Below are positions 53,139 to 61,313 of a stretch of DNA of 64,000 nucleotides, in pieces. Position 1 is the first letter of the stretch, and the number at the start of each line of letters is the position of its first letter. Position numbers and translations under genes: made by a program. Below the pieces are notes generated by a model that was not told the DNA's origin, searched no databases, and saw only the letters and a list, made by a program, of their open reading frames with translations. Source of the DNA: Bacteroidales bacterium (GTDB taxonomy: Bacteria; Bacteroidota; Bacteroidia; Bacteroidales; UBA932); NCBI GenBank assembly GCA_017437125.1, contig JAFSBV010000008.1, positions 1 to 64,000 on the forward strand. Reading direction: 5' to 3'.

Positions 53139-54059
53139 ATGAGAGCCATATACAAACCATTGATCTTGATCCTGCTTCTTTCCTCCGTCTCCGGATGCCG
53201 CTACTCTTTCGATATCGAAGACGGCGGGCTCGAGCCATGCATATGTGTGATGTCATATATATGTGCGGATTCGCTTTTCAGCGCAGACATATACAAGACT
53301 GTTCCTGTCTATCTTGCCGGCAAGGAGGATATGGATCTCGTTTCACCTTCATATTCATTGAAATGCAACGGGAAAGAGGTGGAAACGGCATCCTTCGGCA
53401 TAGCGGATCATGGAACAGGCATATCCTCCGCAGCATTCCATGCCGGTGACGAGCTTGAAATAACAGTCAGCGCCGAGGGGATGGAGACAGCCAGAGCCAC
53501 TACGACTGTTCCCGGCAGTTTTCCCGAACATTCTGCCGAGACATATGTCGATGAGAAGGGAAACAATTGTGCCAGAATACATTATAAGGACGATAAGAAT
53601 TCCGTTGATTACTATGCCGTTGCTGTTGAAACAAGCATCACTATTCAGAATGAAGATTCCGCTCCGCTCATCACAACGGGCTTTGCAATGCCTCCGTCAG
53701 GTCATAATGTGACAAGTATCGACCCGTCGGCATATTCTCCCGTAGTACATCAGTTCGGAGACAGATATATCTTCATATGGTCGGATGAGGAGAATGAAGA
53801 TGATACATACGAGTTGAAATACCTGACCAACCGTTATTCAAACGTCACAGAAACGGCCGTACGCTTCCATCTTTACAGACTTTCCGAGGAAATGTACAGA
53901 TACCTGTATGCGCAATATGATTCCATATACAATCCTTTCGCCAATATGGGATTGTCTTCGCCGGCCTTCACTTATTCGAATGTAATGAACGGAACCGGAT
54001 GGTTCTGCGCATATTCAGTCGTATGTACCGATTGGATGAAAACAGATATGGAGGAATAG
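53139..54059 (+). CDS. DUF4249 lipoprotein
   Basis: A 306-aa lipoprotein (SVSGC, Cys20) of the DUF4249 family, which accompanies STN-type TonB receptors. Family features are visible: an early beta-domain (LEPCICVMSYICADSLF), an Ig-like part (DELEITVSAEGMETARATTTVP), and a C-terminal SEEMYRYLYAQYDSIYNPFANMG...SNVMNGTGWFCAYSV stretch typical of the family. The function is unestablished; a surface role with the receptor, comparable to a lid or ligand-binding subunit, is inferred from the 4-nt spacing on one side and 3 nt on the other. Confidence 0.8.
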   Translation: MRAIYKPLILILLLSSVSGCRYSFDIEDGGLEPCICVMSYICADSLFSADIYKTVPVYLAGKEDMDLVSPSYSLKCNGKEVETASFGIADHGTGISSAAFHAGDELEITVSAEGMETARATTTVPGSFPEHSAETYVDEKGNNCARIHYKDDKNSVDYYAVAVETSITIQNEDSAPLITTGFAMPPSGHNVTSIDPSAYSPVVHQFGDRYIFIWSDEENEDDTYELKYLTNRYSNVTETAVRFHLYRLSEEMYRYLYAQYDSIYNPFANMGLSSPAFTYSNVMNGTGWFCAYSVVCTDWMKTDMEE

Positions 54060-54062
54060 ACA

Positions 54063-55268
54063 ATGAAGAAACATATACTTATATTTCTGGCTTCCACCGC
54101 CATCCTGAGCGGCTGCAAGGGCTATATGGGAGGATTTGATGACAGCAACATCGGTTTCGTCCAGCTGGTGCTCATGAACAGGAGCAGCCATGAGATAGAA
54201 CTGAGGTTCAGCAAAGCCAGATGGAACGAAGAAGGAGACACGATAAGGCTTGAAAGCGGCAACGGCCTGTGGAAACATGATTTCACGGATGACCTGAATT
54301 CAAACGTTTTCTTCAGAGATATGGAGATGATTGTTGACGGCAAGGAAAGAATAGTCTTTGATTTCTCTCTGGATGACGTCATCCCATGCAATCCTTGCCA
54401 TTCAGGATCATTGAAGAACGTTTCGGACAGCAAGGGTCAATACTTCATATATGACTTCAACGAAACGGCATATGAGCGGATAATGAAAGGATACGACCGA
54501 CTCAAGACGTTCAGAATGAACAGGATACCGCCGACCGCACTCGTAAATGATACTCTATATACGGAAGGGTCGTCAGAAGCTTTGTTCTACCGGCTGTTTC
54601 CGGTACCTTCTCTCAGAAGCAATGTAAGACCTGGTGCAGTGGTCAGCAAAAGGGCCGAAGGCATAGACAGGATAGAATTCCATGAGGGGACAGTACCGGG
54701 AAGAATCGTCACGGAAGAAAAGCAGAGTGAATACGGACGTAAGGACTCCCCTTGCTTCACATATCATTCCATGGATGAGCTGAGAAAAGCAGGTCTGGCC
54801 CACTTCGGATGCGATTTTGCAGAACTCACCGGAAGGGGTGAAATGGACAGGTTCACCGGATGCCTCTTTTCCTATGTTCAGGTTGACCGTACCGAACATC
54901 TGCAGGAAACTCCGGAGACTACAGATTACATATGGAACATGAGTCTTGACAAGGCCTTCATGAACCGTATAGAATACGGAAGGGTCATGATTCTCCTTGC
55001 CGAAGCTGACTGTTCAAGCAGGACATTATCAAGTCATCTGCATTACAATGTGCTGACCGATGATTTCAATGATAATTATTCGGTAAACGAGATCGATTAC
55101 CATCTCATCAGTATGGATAGCAACGGGGATTTCTTCTGTCAGAGCGGAGGTGAAGAGCTTGTCCGCTCATTCCTTGAAGGGACTGACGGGCCTGCATACC
55201 CTGTATCGTTCGGGCTGACGGATGCCGCCGGCAGCATTGCATCCATCCATATTGATGACGTTGAATGA
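54063..55268 (+). CDS. Lipoprotein with possible thiol-activated-cytolysin-like (CDC-like) segments
   Basis: A 401-aa lipoprotein (ILSGC, Cys18), third gene of the TonB receptor/DUF4249 cassette. An N-terminal beta-sandwich-like part covers about 28-110. Three spaced segments resemble landmarks of the cholesterol-dependent cytolysin family and its Bacteroidota CDC-like members: VRPGAVVSK (about 188-196; compare YPGALL), LFSYVQVDR (about 268-276; compare YYTVSVD) and FMNRIEYGRVMILLAEADCS (about 299-318; compare YISSVAYGRQVYLKLETTS). The undecapeptide of true CDCs is not visible. The PGA-to-YGR spacing (about 115 residues) is shorter than in CDCs (about 150). Assignment is tentative; otherwise an unknown lipoprotein. 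Confidence 0.45.
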   Translation: MKKHILIFLASTAILSGCKGYMGGFDDSNIGFVQLVLMNRSSHEIELRFSKARWNEEGDTIRLESGNGLWKHDFTDDLNSNVFFRDMEMIVDGKERIVFDFSLDDVIPCNPCHSGSLKNVSDSKGQYFIYDFNETAYERIMKGYDRLKTFRMNRIPPTALVNDTLYTEGSSEALFYRLFPVPSLRSNVRPGAVVSKRAEGIDRIEFHEGTVPGRIVTEEKQSEYGRKDSPCFTYHSMDELRKAGLAHFGCDFAELTGRGEMDRFTGCLFSYVQVDRTEHLQETPETTDYIWNMSLDKAFMNRIEYGRVMILLAEADCSSRTLSSHLHYNVLTDDFNDNYSVNEIDYHLISMDSNGDFFCQSGGEELVRSFLEGTDGPAYPVSFGLTDAAGSIASIHIDDVE

Positions 55269-55271
55269 AAA

Positions 55272-55297
55272 GAGGCCGGCCTTTGCAGGCCTGCCTC
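55272..55297 (+). terminator. Hairpin after the TonB receptor cassette
   Basis: GAGGCCGGCCT (55272-55282) pairs with AGGCCTGCCTC (55287-55297) apart from one mismatch. There is no T run after it, so termination efficiency is uncertain. Confidence 0.4.
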
Positions 55298-55359
55298 AGA
55301 AAATTGGGTACTAAACAATATTTCACAACATTGTACTACAGTTTTATTTGGTTTAGAAA

Positions 55360-55386
55360 CGGTAGCACCCCTGTAAGATGCTGCCG
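55360..55386 (-). terminator. Probable terminator of the DASS transporter gene
   Basis: CGGTAGCA (55360-55367) and TGCTGCCG (55379-55386) form an 8-bp stem including a G-U pair, 10 nt beyond the DASS stop on the minus strand and followed by a T-containing run. Confidence 0.4.
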
Positions 55387-55395
55387 CTAAGCGTC

Positions 55396-56898
55396 TTAGA
55401 CAAGTCCGTTCATTCCGAGAACCATCAGCATGGAGTAGCCGAGAACGAGTCCTATCACTCCCATGATGATTCCTGTCTTGACCATATCCTTCTGCTCGAT
55501 CATACCTGTTGCATGTGCGATTGCATTAGGCGGCGTACTGATAGGAAGTACCATCGCGAGAGATGAAGCTATCGCAACACCGATGAGAAGGGTTGAAACA
55601 CCTCCCATAGGGGCAAGCATGTCCTTCATGGCTCCGCCGGCAAGGGCGAGAATAGGAACGAGAAGGTTGGCTGTCGCTGTATGTGAGATGAAGTTGGCCA
55701 TAAGGTAGCAGATGAGGCCGGAACCGATGATCACGATTGCAGGAGACCATGATCCGAATGGGATCGCTGCTATGAGCTGCTGTGCGAGTCCCGTGTTCTG
55801 AAGGGCGACTCCGAGGGCAAAACCACCGGCAACCATCCAGAGAACGCTCCAGCTGATTTCTTCGAGGTCCTTCTTTGTAATGATTCCTGTCACACAGAAG
55901 ATCACTACAGGGAACATGGCAACTACATTCGAGTTGACTCCTGTAACCTTGTCAAGCATCCACATGAGGATGGTGAGGGCAAATGTCACATAAACTACAA
56001 TGGATTTCCAGTCTTTCTTTGTCTCGCCTTCGATCTTCAGCTCGATGGTCTTCTGCTTGAACGGGAACATCTTCAGGAGAAGAAGCCATGCTATGAGGAT
56101 GATAACGATCACATATGGAAGCATGAATGATGTCCACTGACCGAATCCGATCTGCATTCCGAGCACTTCATTGAGATACTTGAGGGCAATGGCGTTCGGC
56201 GGTGTTCCGATAGGGGTTGCCATACCTCCGACATTCGCTGCGATCGGAATTGAAAGTGCAAGAGCGATCTTTCCCTTGCCGTCGGCAGGAAGAGAACGGA
56301 GTACAGGAGTAAGGAATGTAAGCATCATGGCTGCTGTCGCAGTGTTGCTGAGGAACATTGAGAATACTGCTGTAACCGAGATGAATCCGAGAAGCACAAA
56401 ACGCGACTGCTTGCCGAATGGCTTGAGGAGAATCCTTGCCAAAGTAACGTCCAGACCGCTTTTTGTTGCTGCAATCGCGAGAATGAATCCACCGATGAAG
56501 AGCATAATGATTGGGTCGGCAAAGCAATGGAGGATGTACTTATAGGAAACCTGGGTAGCCATGTCGGCTGTGCTCAGTCCTTTTTCAAAGAACCAGAAAC
56601 TGCTGTCGGAAGTCGCAAAAAGAAGGAGTCCGACTACAGCCATTGATGTTGTCCATGCCGGTATTGCCTCGAATACCCACATGAGGACGGCAAAACCGAA
56701 GATCGCGATCACTCTCTGCTGAATGACCCCAAGTCCGTCTATTCCATATACTGAAGACGGGAGGCACCATAGTATTATAAGTACGGCTATGGCAATCGCC
56801 AGCTTGATCATGCGCGCAACGATCTTGTCATCACGCCTCTGCTTTTTCCATTCGTGATAAGCCTCCACGAGTTGGATGCCATTGAAAATCTTGAACAT
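55396..56898 (-). CDS. DASS-family (SLC13) sodium:anion symporter
   Basis: Inner-membrane Na+-coupled carrier for dicarboxylates, sulfate or related anions; about 500 aa with some 11-12 hydrophobic segments. The first DASS signature is present (FLSNTATAAMMLTFL, Ser-Asn-Thr), and after it PIGTPPNAIAL. In the second repeat the SNT motif reads ISHTATANLLVP, with His for Asn, followed by STPPNAIAHATGMI. The frame is open to 56940, but a perfect -7 box at 56926-56933 lies inside that extension, so the start at 56898 is used. The divergent LysR gene is the likely regulator. Confidence 0.88.
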   Translation of the reverse strand: MFKIFNGIQLVEAYHEWKKQRRDDKIVARMIKLAIAIAVLIILWCLPSSVYGIDGLGVIQQRVIAIFGFAVLMWVFEAIPAWTTSMAVVGLLLFATSDSSFWFFEKGLSTADMATQVSYKYILHCFADPIIMLFIGGFILAIAATKSGLDVTLARILLKPFGKQSRFVLLGFISVTAVFSMFLSNTATAAMMLTFLTPVLRSLPADGKGKIALALSIPIAANVGGMATPIGTPPNAIALKYLNEVLGMQIGFGQWTSFMLPYVIVIILIAWLLLLKMFPFKQKTIELKIEGETKKDWKSIVVYVTFALTILMWMLDKVTGVNSNVVAMFPVVIFCVTGIITKKDLEEISWSVLWMVAGGFALGVALQNTGLAQQLIAAIPFGSWSPAIVIIGSGLICYLMANFISHTATANLLVPILALAGGAMKDMLAPMGGVSTLLIGVAIASSLAMVLPISTPPNAIAHATGMIEQKDMVKTGIIMGVIGLVLGYSMLMVLGMNGLV

Positions 56899-56925
56899 AA
56901 GGATTGCTATTTTTGAAAAACGGTG

Positions 56926-56956
56926 CAAAGGTATCTTCATAACAGAGGGCGGGAAA
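56926..56956 (-). promoter_or_regulatory. Promoter of the DASS transporter
   Basis: Minus-strand TTTC (56956-56953), a 19-nt spacer and a perfect -7 box TACCTTTG (56933-56926). The same TTTC-19-TACCTTTG layout precedes the small gene at 57967-58122. Confidence 0.6.
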
Positions 56957-57034
56957 GTCGATATGATTGTTATTTTCGATTGCCATGATAGGATAAATCA
57001 ATACCCGAAACGACTGTTTTGCATTAAATAGTCC

Positions 57035-57042
57035 TATTTTTG
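57035..57042 (+). promoter_or_regulatory. -7 box of the lysR gene
   Basis: TATTTTTG is an exact TAnnTTTG match 20 nt before the ATG at 57063. A TTTG at 57018 is too close (13 nt) to be a standard -33 box. Confidence 0.5.
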
Positions 57043-57062
57043 CACCCGGAATAAAAAGAGAT

Positions 57063-57962
57063 ATGGAACTTCGTCAATTGAAATATTTCGTCAAGACTGC
57101 CGAGCTGCTCAGCTTCTCCAAGGCGGCAAAGGCGCTGTATATAACTCAAAGCACTCTGTCTCAGCAGATCAAGCAGCTTGAGGACGAACTGGACATGGCT
57201 CTTTTCTTCAGAAACAATCACAAGGTTTCCCTTACAGAAGCCGGAGAGACTTTCCTTGAAGGTGCCAAAAAGACTCTGGCAGAAGCAGATGACAACAAGG
57301 CAAAGATCCTGGATCTGGCCCAAGGACACAGAGGAACATTGAACATAGGCGTGACCTACAGCTTTGGTTCCATATTGACTGAGAGTGTACTGGCCTTCAA
57401 GAAGGAGTATCCTGATGTCATACTGAACATCTGTTATAAGAATGTAATGGAACTGATGGAGCTCGTTTCAGACGGAGAACTTGATTTCGCCCTGTCTTTC
57501 CGCTCCTCGGAAAAATATGACAATGTCGAATCTCATATACTTTTTGACAACAAGCTCAGCATCATAGTTCGTGAAGATCACCCCCTTACGAGAAAGGAAT
57601 TCGTCAGACTCGCGGATCTTGAGGAATATGATCTCATTCTTCCAAGCATCGGACTTCAGGCAAGGAGCACATTTGACAACATCATTGCCGAAAGAAACCT
57701 GAATCTAAAGGTAGCCATGGAAGCCAACGAAGTCAATACCATTCTCAACATTCTTCGCAGAAGCAATTATGTAACCGTCCTTTCTGAGACTGTCATACTC
57801 GAGCATAACGGCCTGGTTACCATAGACATAGATGATGCGGAATGCAATATGGAAGGATGTCTCCACTTCTGTGCAAACAGATACAGAAAACGCTCAACAG
57901 AGGAATTCATCCGACTGCTGAGCGATACCAAAGCTTTGAGAAGAAGCCGTCTCTGGCTATAA
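57063..57962 (+). CDS. LysR-family transcriptional regulator
   Basis: A 299-aa LTTR. The N-terminal winged helix (1-60, MELRQLKYFVKTAELLSFSKAAKALYITQSTLSQQIKQLE) is followed by a linker helix and a periplasmic-binding-protein-like effector domain (about 90-295, GTLNIGVTYSFGSIL, ADLEEYDLILPS). The effector domain resembles CynR/CysB-like members more than others, but the ligand is unknown. It is divergent from the DASS transporter with 164 nt between start codons, so it probably responds to the transported anion. Confidence 0.92.
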   Translation: MELRQLKYFVKTAELLSFSKAAKALYITQSTLSQQIKQLEDELDMALFFRNNHKVSLTEAGETFLEGAKKTLAEADDNKAKILDLAQGHRGTLNIGVTYSFGSILTESVLAFKKEYPDVILNICYKNVMELMELVSDGELDFALSFRSSEKYDNVESHILFDNKLSIIVREDHPLTRKEFVRLADLEEYDLILPSIGLQARSTFDNIIAERNLNLKVAMEANEVNTILNILRRSNYVTVLSETVILEHNGLVTIDIDDAECNMEGCLHFCANRYRKRSTEEFIRLLSDTKALRRSRLWL

Positions 57963-57966
57963 TCTG

Positions 57967-58122
57967 CTACGCGTGATTATCGTAGAAGTTTCTTTTCTCC
58001 AATACTACATATCTTTCCTGCTGTGCCATTTTTTCCATAGCACGTACATCTGCGAGCTCCTTGATGCATTTTGCAGCAAAGACAAGAAGCATGGCACCAC
58101 CTATAAATAACCAATTTGTCAT
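57967..58122 (-). CDS. 51-aa single-helix membrane protein (sORF)
   Basis: A small frame that is easy to miss. It reads MTNWLFIGGAMLLVFAAKCI at the start, giving one TM helix (about 4-20), then a charged amphipathic tail (KELADVRAMEKMAQQERYVV) and stops at TAG. Support comes from its promoter: a perfect -7 box TACCTTTG at 58157-58150 and TTTC 19 nt further up, 27 nt before the ATG, the same arrangement and leader length as for the DASS gene. A longer overlapping frame starting at 58165 lies upstream of this promoter and is not credible. Function unknown; it resembles small membrane-anchored helper proteins. It converges on lysR with a 4-nt gap. Confidence 0.65.
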   Translation of the reverse strand: MTNWLFIGGAMLLVFAAKCIKELADVRAMEKMAQQERYVVLEKRNFYDNHA

Positions 58123-58149
58123 GATAAAAACCTTTTTTAAAAACCGGGC

Positions 58150-58180
58150 GCAAAGGTATCATCACACATGGTTACTGGAA
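58150..58180 (-). promoter_or_regulatory. Promoter of the 51-aa sORF
   Basis: Minus-strand TTTC (58180-58177), a 19-nt spacer and TACCTTTG (58157-58150), a perfect -7 box. Confidence 0.6.
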
Positions 58181-58247
58181 AGTTCCGATATCCGTTTCTT
58201 TCTATTTACGGAATCGTTTATTCCGATTCTTCGAACTGATTATTTCT

Positions 58248-58255
58248 TATCTTTG
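58248..58255 (+). promoter_or_regulatory. -7 box of ybaK
   Basis: TATCTTTG, an exact TAnnTTTG match, ends 7 nt before the ATG at 58263. The mRNA is therefore predicted to be leaderless or nearly so. Confidence 0.55.
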
Positions 58256-58262
58256 CCGCACT

Positions 58263-58754
58263 ATGGGAAAGAAGATTGAAAAGACCAATGCCGCGCGCCT
58301 TTTAGACAAGGCGGGCATATCATATAAGCTGATTCCTTACGAATTCGATGAGAACGATCTGGCTGCACAGCATGTGGCTGACAGTCTGGGTCAGGATATT
58401 GCACGCGTGTTCAAGACCTTGGTTCTTCATGGGGACAGGACGGGATATATTGTCTGCGTCGTTCCGGGAAATGCTGAAGTCGGGCTGAAGGCCCTGGCCA
58501 AGGTGTCAGGCAACAAGAAGGTAGAGATGATTCCGATGAAGGATCTGCTTGGCGTTACCGGATATATCCGTGGCGGATGCTCTCCTGTCGGCATGAAGAA
58601 GCGTTTCCCCACCTTCTTCCATTCCACAGTCCTTGATTTCGACACCGTTTATGTCAGTGCCGGTGTCAGAGGCCTCCAGCTGGAGATTGCTCCAGCCGAT
58701 CTTGTCAGGTTCACCGGCGGTTCTGTCGCAGATGTAGCGGAACAGGCTCTGTAA
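58263..58754 (+). CDS. ybaK: Cys-tRNA(Pro)/Cys-tRNA(Cys) deacylase YbaK
   Basis: A cytoplasmic editing enzyme that hydrolyses Cys wrongly attached to tRNA(Pro). The 163-aa protein opens KTNAARLLDKAGISYKL. It has the conserved RVFKTLVLHGD segment with its catalytic Lys, and then GLKALAKVSGNKKVEM and GYIRGGCSPVGMKKRFPTF with the GxSPxG-like signature. The start is fixed by homology, since family members begin within a few residues of this Met, so the closeness of the -7 box is real. It converges on the PHP gene with only 11 nt between stops. Confidence 0.93.
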   Translation: MGKKIEKTNAARLLDKAGISYKLIPYEFDENDLAAQHVADSLGQDIARVFKTLVLHGDRTGYIVCVVPGNAEVGLKALAKVSGNKKVEMIPMKDLLGVTGYIRGGCSPVGMKKRFPTFFHSTVLDFDTVYVSAGVRGLQLEIAPADLVRFTGGSVADVAEQAL

Positions 58755-58765
58755 GCCAATACATA

Positions 58766-59815
58766 TCAGAAGCGGTACTGGAGCTTCTTTCCGTTGCCCC
58801 AGAAGCAGTTTTCCACGTCAAGAGTGCCTTTCGGAGCCTTGATGAGGACGGTCTTTCCCGCAGGGAATATATAGAGATCGTCACCCTTGGTCATCTTGTA
58901 TGTGATATCCGAAATATTGGTCACTTCGAGTCTTTCTCCGACTTCGCGTGTCTCAAGTGATGCTCCCACGAGCTTCGAGAGATATTCCTTATCTCCCACC
59001 AATGTGCCATGGAAGAAGGCCAGAGTGCGTTTTGCATCCAAAGCTTCCCTCAAGGCAGCCTCTGTCCTGTCTGTCGCAAATACAAGGGTCATAGGACGGA
59101 TCCATCCCTCTCCATATGCGTAATCGATGTCTATCGGGCCATGAATGTCGGTATTCGCCATAGGAGCGATTCCATATTCTGCATACCAGTCGAATGTAAG
59201 CGGATAGGATTCCATATAGTTATATGCCTCATAAGCATCGATCTTTCCTGCCTTTATGAGGTCGCCATGGACCGGATAGAAAGTTGACTTGTTGTCAGGC
59301 CATCCCGGATGATTCCATATGATATATGCTCCCTGAGCCTCTGCAATGTCGATTGCCTGGAGAGGATCATCAACGTCAAGAGCGTTCGCATCGGAGATGA
59401 AAAGGGCATTGAGATGTCCAAGAGGCTTGCTTCGGGTGATCTCCGCACCCTTTATGACCATGAATCCAAGCTTGTCGCCTTCCTTTTTCGCAATATTGTA
59501 TGACTCGTTATGATCTGAGACCACAATGTCCTTATGCGGACGGTATTCAATATGGTCTGTGATGGCAATGGCATCCAGACCTTCCTTCCAAGCCTCCTGT
59601 ACCCTCACTGAAGGCCATACAGATCCATCCGAAAAGACAGTATGGATATGAAAATCGCATTTCAGGGTCTGATAGCCGTCAAATCCGGGAATACGGATCT
59701 CGTTACGGTACTGAGACTGATTGAAGTGGTCGTACTTGTGTACATCGTCATTTGAAAGCTGGGCATTTGCCGTGAAAGGCATGGCCAGCAGGAAGAACAA
59801 AGCTATTTTTCTCAT
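58766..59815 (-). CDS. Exported PHP-domain metal-dependent phosphoesterase-like protein
   Basis: A 349-aa protein with signal peptide (1-18, ending TANA) and a PHP trinuclear-metal domain. Ligand motifs are intact and in order: DFHIHTVFSDG (HxH), AIAITDHIEY, KGAEIT (Glu), IIWNHPGW (His) and MANTDIHGP (Asp-x-His). Cytoplasmic PHP proteins act on histidinol phosphate or nucleotides; this exported subgroup, common in Bacteroidota, has no firm substrate, with phosphoesters or phosphorylated sugars likely. The C-terminal about 80 residues are beta-rich. Its start overlaps the upstream AraC stop by 4 nt, so the two are co-translated. Confidence 0.88.
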   Translation of the reverse strand: MRKIALFFLLAMPFTANAQLSNDDVHKYDHFNQSQYRNEIRIPGFDGYQTLKCDFHIHTVFSDGSVWPSVRVQEAWKEGLDAIAITDHIEYRPHKDIVVSDHNESYNIAKKEGDKLGFMVIKGAEITRSKPLGHLNALFISDANALDVDDPLQAIDIAEAQGAYIIWNHPGWPDNKSTFYPVHGDLIKAGKIDAYEAYNYMESYPLTFDWYAEYGIAPMANTDIHGPIDIDYAYGEGWIRPMTLVFATDRTEAALREALDAKRTLAFFHGTLVGDKEYLSKLVGASLETREVGERLEVTNISDITYKMTKGDDLYIFPAGKTVLIKAPKGTLDVENCFWGNGKKLQYRF

Positions 59816-60663
59816 TTTGCGGAATTTTTGACAAATCTAACATTTTTATGGGCATTCCGGTACTCTCCAGGTGTAACTCCCTTTATATTTCTGAATATCC
59901 GGTTGAAATAATTGACGGTCGTAAAGCCGCATTGAGCCGCCACACTTGAGACCGGATCGTCAGTAGAAAGAAGGATACCTGAAGCGAGGTCTATCTTCTT
60001 TGTGTTCACATATTCCGTAAGGCCTACCCCGAAATGCTTCTTGAAGAAGAGGCAGAAATAGGTTCTGTTCATACCGGCATATGCCGAAATTTCGTCAAGG
60101 GATATCTTGTTATAGACATTACACTCGATGAACCTCGTGATCTTGTCCAGTCTTACCGGAACCGATTCCTCCGGATTTACTGAAAACGTGAGCGGCATCA
60201 TGTCCTTCCTGTCCGAAACAAGGTCAAGAATACTCATTATCTTCTGCGGTCTGGCAGAATCCTTGCATGTTGCCGATTCGTTCATCAGAGTCGAAATCGA
60301 CATCCATTTCAGACCGCTGACAAACATGGCTGACCTCATTTCCTTTATCCTGAGGATGACGTCATCCATCTCATGGAAAACCCCGAGAAGAGCATCTAAC
60401 CATGACTCGTCGAAGCGAAGTACGGAAGCATCGATATTTACATTATATTCATCACCTAAATCTATTGAAGTGAAGCTGTAATCAAGTTTTGGAGGGAAAA
60501 AGAGGATATCTCCCTCATTCAATGCCCTCAACTCGCCTCCAATCAGGTATATACCGTTGCCTTTCCTGACAAAAATCAAGGTCCAGCATTTGTTATCTTT
60601 CTGTATCTTAGGGCATTGTGTCAAGAGCGACAGATCATCGAATATGTAACCGCAAGCTTTCAT
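59812..60663 (-). CDS. AraC-family transcriptional regulator
   Basis: A 283-aa regulator with an N-terminal cupin-type sensor (about 20-110, GIYLIGGELRALNEGDILFFPP) and a C-terminal double helix-turn-helix (about 180-280, ISLDEISAYAGMNRTYFCLFFKKHFGVGLTEYV and VSSVAAQCGFTTVNYFNRIFRNIKGVTPGEYR). It is translationally coupled to the PHP gene, whose expression it probably controls along with its own. The effector is unknown; the cupin suggests a small sugar or sugar phosphate. Confidence 0.9.
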   Translation of the reverse strand: MKACGYIFDDLSLLTQCPKIQKDNKCWTLIFVRKGNGIYLIGGELRALNEGDILFFPPKLDYSFTSIDLGDEYNVNIDASVLRFDESWLDALLGVFHEMDDVILRIKEMRSAMFVSGLKWMSISTLMNESATCKDSARPQKIMSILDLVSDRKDMMPLTFSVNPEESVPVRLDKITRFIECNVYNKISLDEISAYAGMNRTYFCLFFKKHFGVGLTEYVNTKKIDLASGILLSTDDPVSSVAAQCGFTTVNYFNRIFRNIKGVTPGEYRNAHKNVRFVKNSAK

Positions 60664-60681
60664 AAGTTAAATTTCACTATG

Positions 60682-60689
60682 CAAATATA
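60682..60689 (-). promoter_or_regulatory. -7 box of the AraC-PHP operon
   Basis: TATATTTG on the minus strand (60689-60682) is a perfect TAnnTTTG, 18 nt before the ATG at 60663. Confidence 0.5.
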
Positions 60690-60881
60690 AGATAATTTAT
60701 ACAGAATAAAATATAATTTCATATTTTTCGGCATTAAAATCAAATTTTTGTGACAAAAAACCATGAATTATCTTATATTTTGATAGCTGCATTGTTGAAA
60801 AATGCCAAGTTGAACGAGGAGTTTTGGAAAGATTGGCCAAATCTTAGGTTGATAAGCATAATCAATCCTGATTATTTGACT

Positions 60882-60889
60882 TACCTTTG
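60882..60889 (+). promoter_or_regulatory. -7 box of the 134-aa gene
   Basis: TACCTTTG is a perfect TAnnTTTG, 19 nt before the ATG at 60909. The surrounding gap 60664-60881 is A/T-rich and holds no other gene that I can support. Confidence 0.5.
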
Positions 60890-60908
60890 CAGCATAAACC
60901 TGTAACCT

Positions 60909-61313
60909 ATGAACATTATCACAATAAAGACCTTCGAGGAGATTCATCATGTATGCCTGATGTACGGACTGAAGAATGCATTCGGCAGATTCCCCTTCCT
61001 TGTGAAGAATGTGATGGCGACTCCGCCGCCGGTAAGAAGGAAGCCCGAGCGATCACGTCCTCTTCTCTTATTCAGACATAACCCCGTAAATGTACAGTAT
61101 TATAATAAGGACATCCGGATATCATATGATATTGAAAAGGCCGGGACGAATGAGGTCATGGCATTTGCGAAAGCGGTAGTCGAGGAATACCTTATCCTGC
61201 GTCACCCATATATGAAGTCTGATTGGAATGGTGAGAGGCTTTCTGAAAGCGCTTCAGGGCATCTTATAGCGGAAATCACTTCTGATTGTCCAGAGACTGA
61301 CGATATGCCTTAG
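60909..61313 (+). CDS. Unknown 134-aa protein
   Basis: Not recognised. The frame is supported by a perfect -7 box at the right distance. The product is soluble and has no signal peptide. A basic, proline-rich stretch (TPPPVRRKPERSRP, about 38-51) lies between an N-terminal helix/strand part (TIKTFEEIHHVCLMYGLKNAFGRFPF) and a C-terminal helix (GTNEVMAFAKAVVEEYLILR). Its 3' end overlaps the convergent AraC gene by 38 nt, so the two transcripts would be complementary there. Confidence 0.5.
   Translation: MNIITIKTFEEIHHVCLMYGLKNAFGRFPFLVKNVMATPPPVRRKPERSRPLLLFRHNPVNVQYYNKDIRISYDIEKAGTNEVMAFAKAVVEEYLILRHPYMKSDWNGERLSESASGHLIAEITSDCPETDDMP

Noticed and set aside
57977..58165. 62-aa minus-strand frame overlapping the 51-aa sORF
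   Set aside because: It starts upstream of the -7 box at 58150-58157, is Cys-rich without pattern, and lies in another frame from the credible membrane protein.
60768..60950. 60-aa minus-strand frame in the AraC intergenic region
   Set aside because: It crosses the promoter of the 134-aa gene and has no recognisable feature.
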